From: an uncultured Pseudorhodoferax sp.
Lineage (GTDB): Bacteria; Pseudomonadota; Gammaproteobacteria; Burkholderiales; Burkholderiaceae
NCBI GenBank assembly: GCA_913776795.1
Contig: CAJYRH010000538.1
Coordinates: 1-6,996, forward strand
Direction of reading: 5' to 3'
DNA: 6,996 nt
Positions 5,842 to 6,996 of this stretch are shown here, piece by piece. The position numbers and the translations under genes were made by a program. Below the pieces are notes generated by a model that did no database searches, was not told the DNA's origin, and saw only the letters and a list, made by a program, of their open reading frames with translations. Each line of letters starts with the position of its first letter. The stretch's first letter is position 1.

Positions 5842-6996
5842 CGGATTGCGCGGTGGCCAATGTCGCGGCGGTATTGCATGCCGTCGAAGCGGATGCCGCG
5901 CACCACCTCGTAGGCCCGCTGCTGTGCCAGCTTGACCTTGTCGGCCAGCACGGTCACGCACAGCACGCGACCGCCGCTCACGCGGACGGTGCCGTCGTCG
6001 TCGCGCACCGTACCGGCGTGGAACACCACCGCGTCGGTCTCGGCGGCCGGCAGGCCGGTGATCGCATCGCCCTTGCGCGGTGCCAACGGGTAGCCGTGGG
6101 CTGCCAGAACCACGCCCAGCGCAATGCGCCGGTCCCATTCCAGCTCGACCTGGTCGAGCTTGCCGTACGGGCCAGGCTCGGTGGCGGCCCACAGCACTTC
6201 AAACAGGTCGGACTTCAGGCGCATCAGCAGCGGCTGGGTCTCGGGGTCGCCCAGGCGGCAGTTGAATTCGAGCGTCTTGGGACGGCCCTGGCCGTCGATC
6301 ATGAGGCCCGCGTACAGGAAGCCGGTGTAGGCGATGCCGTCCTTCTCCATGCCGCGGATGGTCGGCAGGATGATCTCGCGCATGGCGCGCGCATGCACAT
6401 CGGCCGTGACCACCGGCGCGGGCGAATAGGTGCCCATGCCGCCCGTGTTCGGGCCCTGGTCACCGTCCTGCAGGCGCTTGTGGTCCTGGCTGGTGGCCAT
6501 GGCGGTCACGTTCTTGCCATCGCACAGCACGATGAAGCTGGCTTCCTCGCCCTGCAGGAATTCCTCGATCACCACGCGCGCACCGCCTTCGTTGTGCGCC
6601 ACGCCCAGCGTGTTGTCGACCAGCATGAAGTCGATGGCCTCGTGCGCCTCGGCCAGCGTGGTGGCCACGACCACGCCCTTGCCGGCGGCCAGGCCGTCGG
6701 CCTTGATGACGATGGGCGCGCCCCTGGCGTCCACGTAGGCGTGGGCCTGCGCCGGATCGCTGAAGGTCTCGTACTCGGCCGTCGGGATGCCATGGCGCTG
6801 CATGAAGGCCTTGGAAAAGGCCTTGGAGCTTTCCAGCTGCGCGGCGGCCTTGGTCGGGCCGAAGACGCGCAGCCCATGGGCACGGAACTCGTCCACCACG
6901 CCGGCGGCCAGCGGACCCTCGGGGCCGACCACGCTGAGCGCGATGTGTTCCTTCTGCGCCCATTCGCGCAGCGCCACCACGTCGGTGACGGGCACG
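5838..6996 (-). CDS. purD: Phosphoribosylamine--glycine ligase PurD (5' end outside window)
   Basis: PurD (GAR synthetase) joins glycine to 5-phosphoribosylamine with ATP, the second step of de novo purine synthesis. About 385 residues are visible; compared with the roughly 429 of E. coli PurD, some 45-50 N-terminal residues lie beyond position 6996. The ATP-grasp domain is complete: [16 protein letters not shown] (fragment residues 96-111), [14 protein letters not shown] (141-154), [20 protein letters not shown] (169-188) and the family signature [12 protein letters not shown] (244-255), with Glu243 and Asn245 as likely metal ligands. The C-terminal domain has FHAGT (325-329) and SGGRVLCVT (340-348), ending DIGHRAIR. 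The TGA stop overlaps the hemF ATG. The frame is uninterrupted. It is the most upstream gene visible, and any promoter or purine-responsive control would lie outside the window. Confidence 0.97.
   Translation of the reverse strand, partial: VPVTDVVALREWAQKEHIALSVVGPEGPLAAGVVDEFRAHGLRVFGPTKAAAQLESSKAFSKAFMQRHGIPTAEYETFSDPAQAHAYVDARGAPIVIKADGLAAGKGVVVATTLAEAHEAIDFMLVDNTLGVAHNEGGARVVIEEFLQGEEASFIVLCDGKNVTAMATSQDHKRLQDGDQGPNTGGMGTYSPAPVVTADVHARAMREIILPTIRGMEKDGIAYTGFLYAGLMIDGQGRPKTLEFNCRLGDPETQPLLMRLKSDLFEVLWAATEPGPYGKLDQVELEWDRRIALGVVLAAHGYPLAPRKGDAITGLPAAETDAVVFHAGTVRDDDGTVRVSGGRVLCVTVLADKVKLAQQRAYEVVRGIRFDGMQYRRDIGHRAIR

Noticed and set aside
5842..6192. Upstream extension of the hemF frame by 117 codons into purD
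   Set aside because: The extension lies within conserved purD coding DNA in another frame, has no family similarity, and HemF homology begins at the ATG at 5841.

Overview
The window is GC-rich and every gene I can support lies on the minus strand, so transcription runs from position 6996 towards position 1. The gene order purD-hemF-nadD-rsfS-rlmH-maf, with rng downstream, together with the protein sequences and the strong G/C preference at third codon positions, suggests a betaproteobacterium, most likely Burkholderiales and probably the Comamonadaceae. This assignment is inferred from gene order and recalled family sequences; no search was run.

Right part (2484-6996): a compact housekeeping block. 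purD (3' part only; purine synthesis) overlaps hemF (oxygen-dependent coproporphyrinogen III oxidase, heme synthesis) by 4 bases. After 11 bases comes nadD (NAD synthesis), which overlaps rsfS (ribosome silencing factor) by 4 bases. After 7 bases comes rlmH (methylation of 23S rRNA pseudouridine 1915), and after 11 bases maf (nucleotide pyrophosphatase of the YhdE type). The tight spacing, two ATGA stop/start overlaps and mostly weak Shine-Dalgarno sequences point to one polycistronic unit with translational coupling. Its promoter is probably upstream of purD, outside the window. RsfS is about twice the usual length because of a Lys/Ala/Pro-rich tail of about 119 residues, partly encoded by an 18-bp tandem repeat.

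Middle part (363-2483): a 249-base intergenic gap with several inverted repeats and a weak promoter-like -10, then three accessory genes. They are a 103-residue protein of unknown function with a Lys/Ala/Pro-rich head, an SRPBCC (AHSA1-like) domain protein, and a fold-type I PLP enzyme of the CobC/HisC type in which the usual PLP-contacting Asn is replaced by Ser.

Left end (1-255): the N-terminal part of rng (RNase G), with its S1-like RNA-binding region. In many betaproteobacteria maf and rng are neighbours; here the three accessory genes separate them.

I see no tRNA, rRNA, insertion sequence, CRISPR array, phage gene or defence system. This is mainly ordinary chromosomal housekeeping DNA. 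The points that stand out are the two basic low-complexity tails, the atypical aminotransferase and the insertion between maf and rng.
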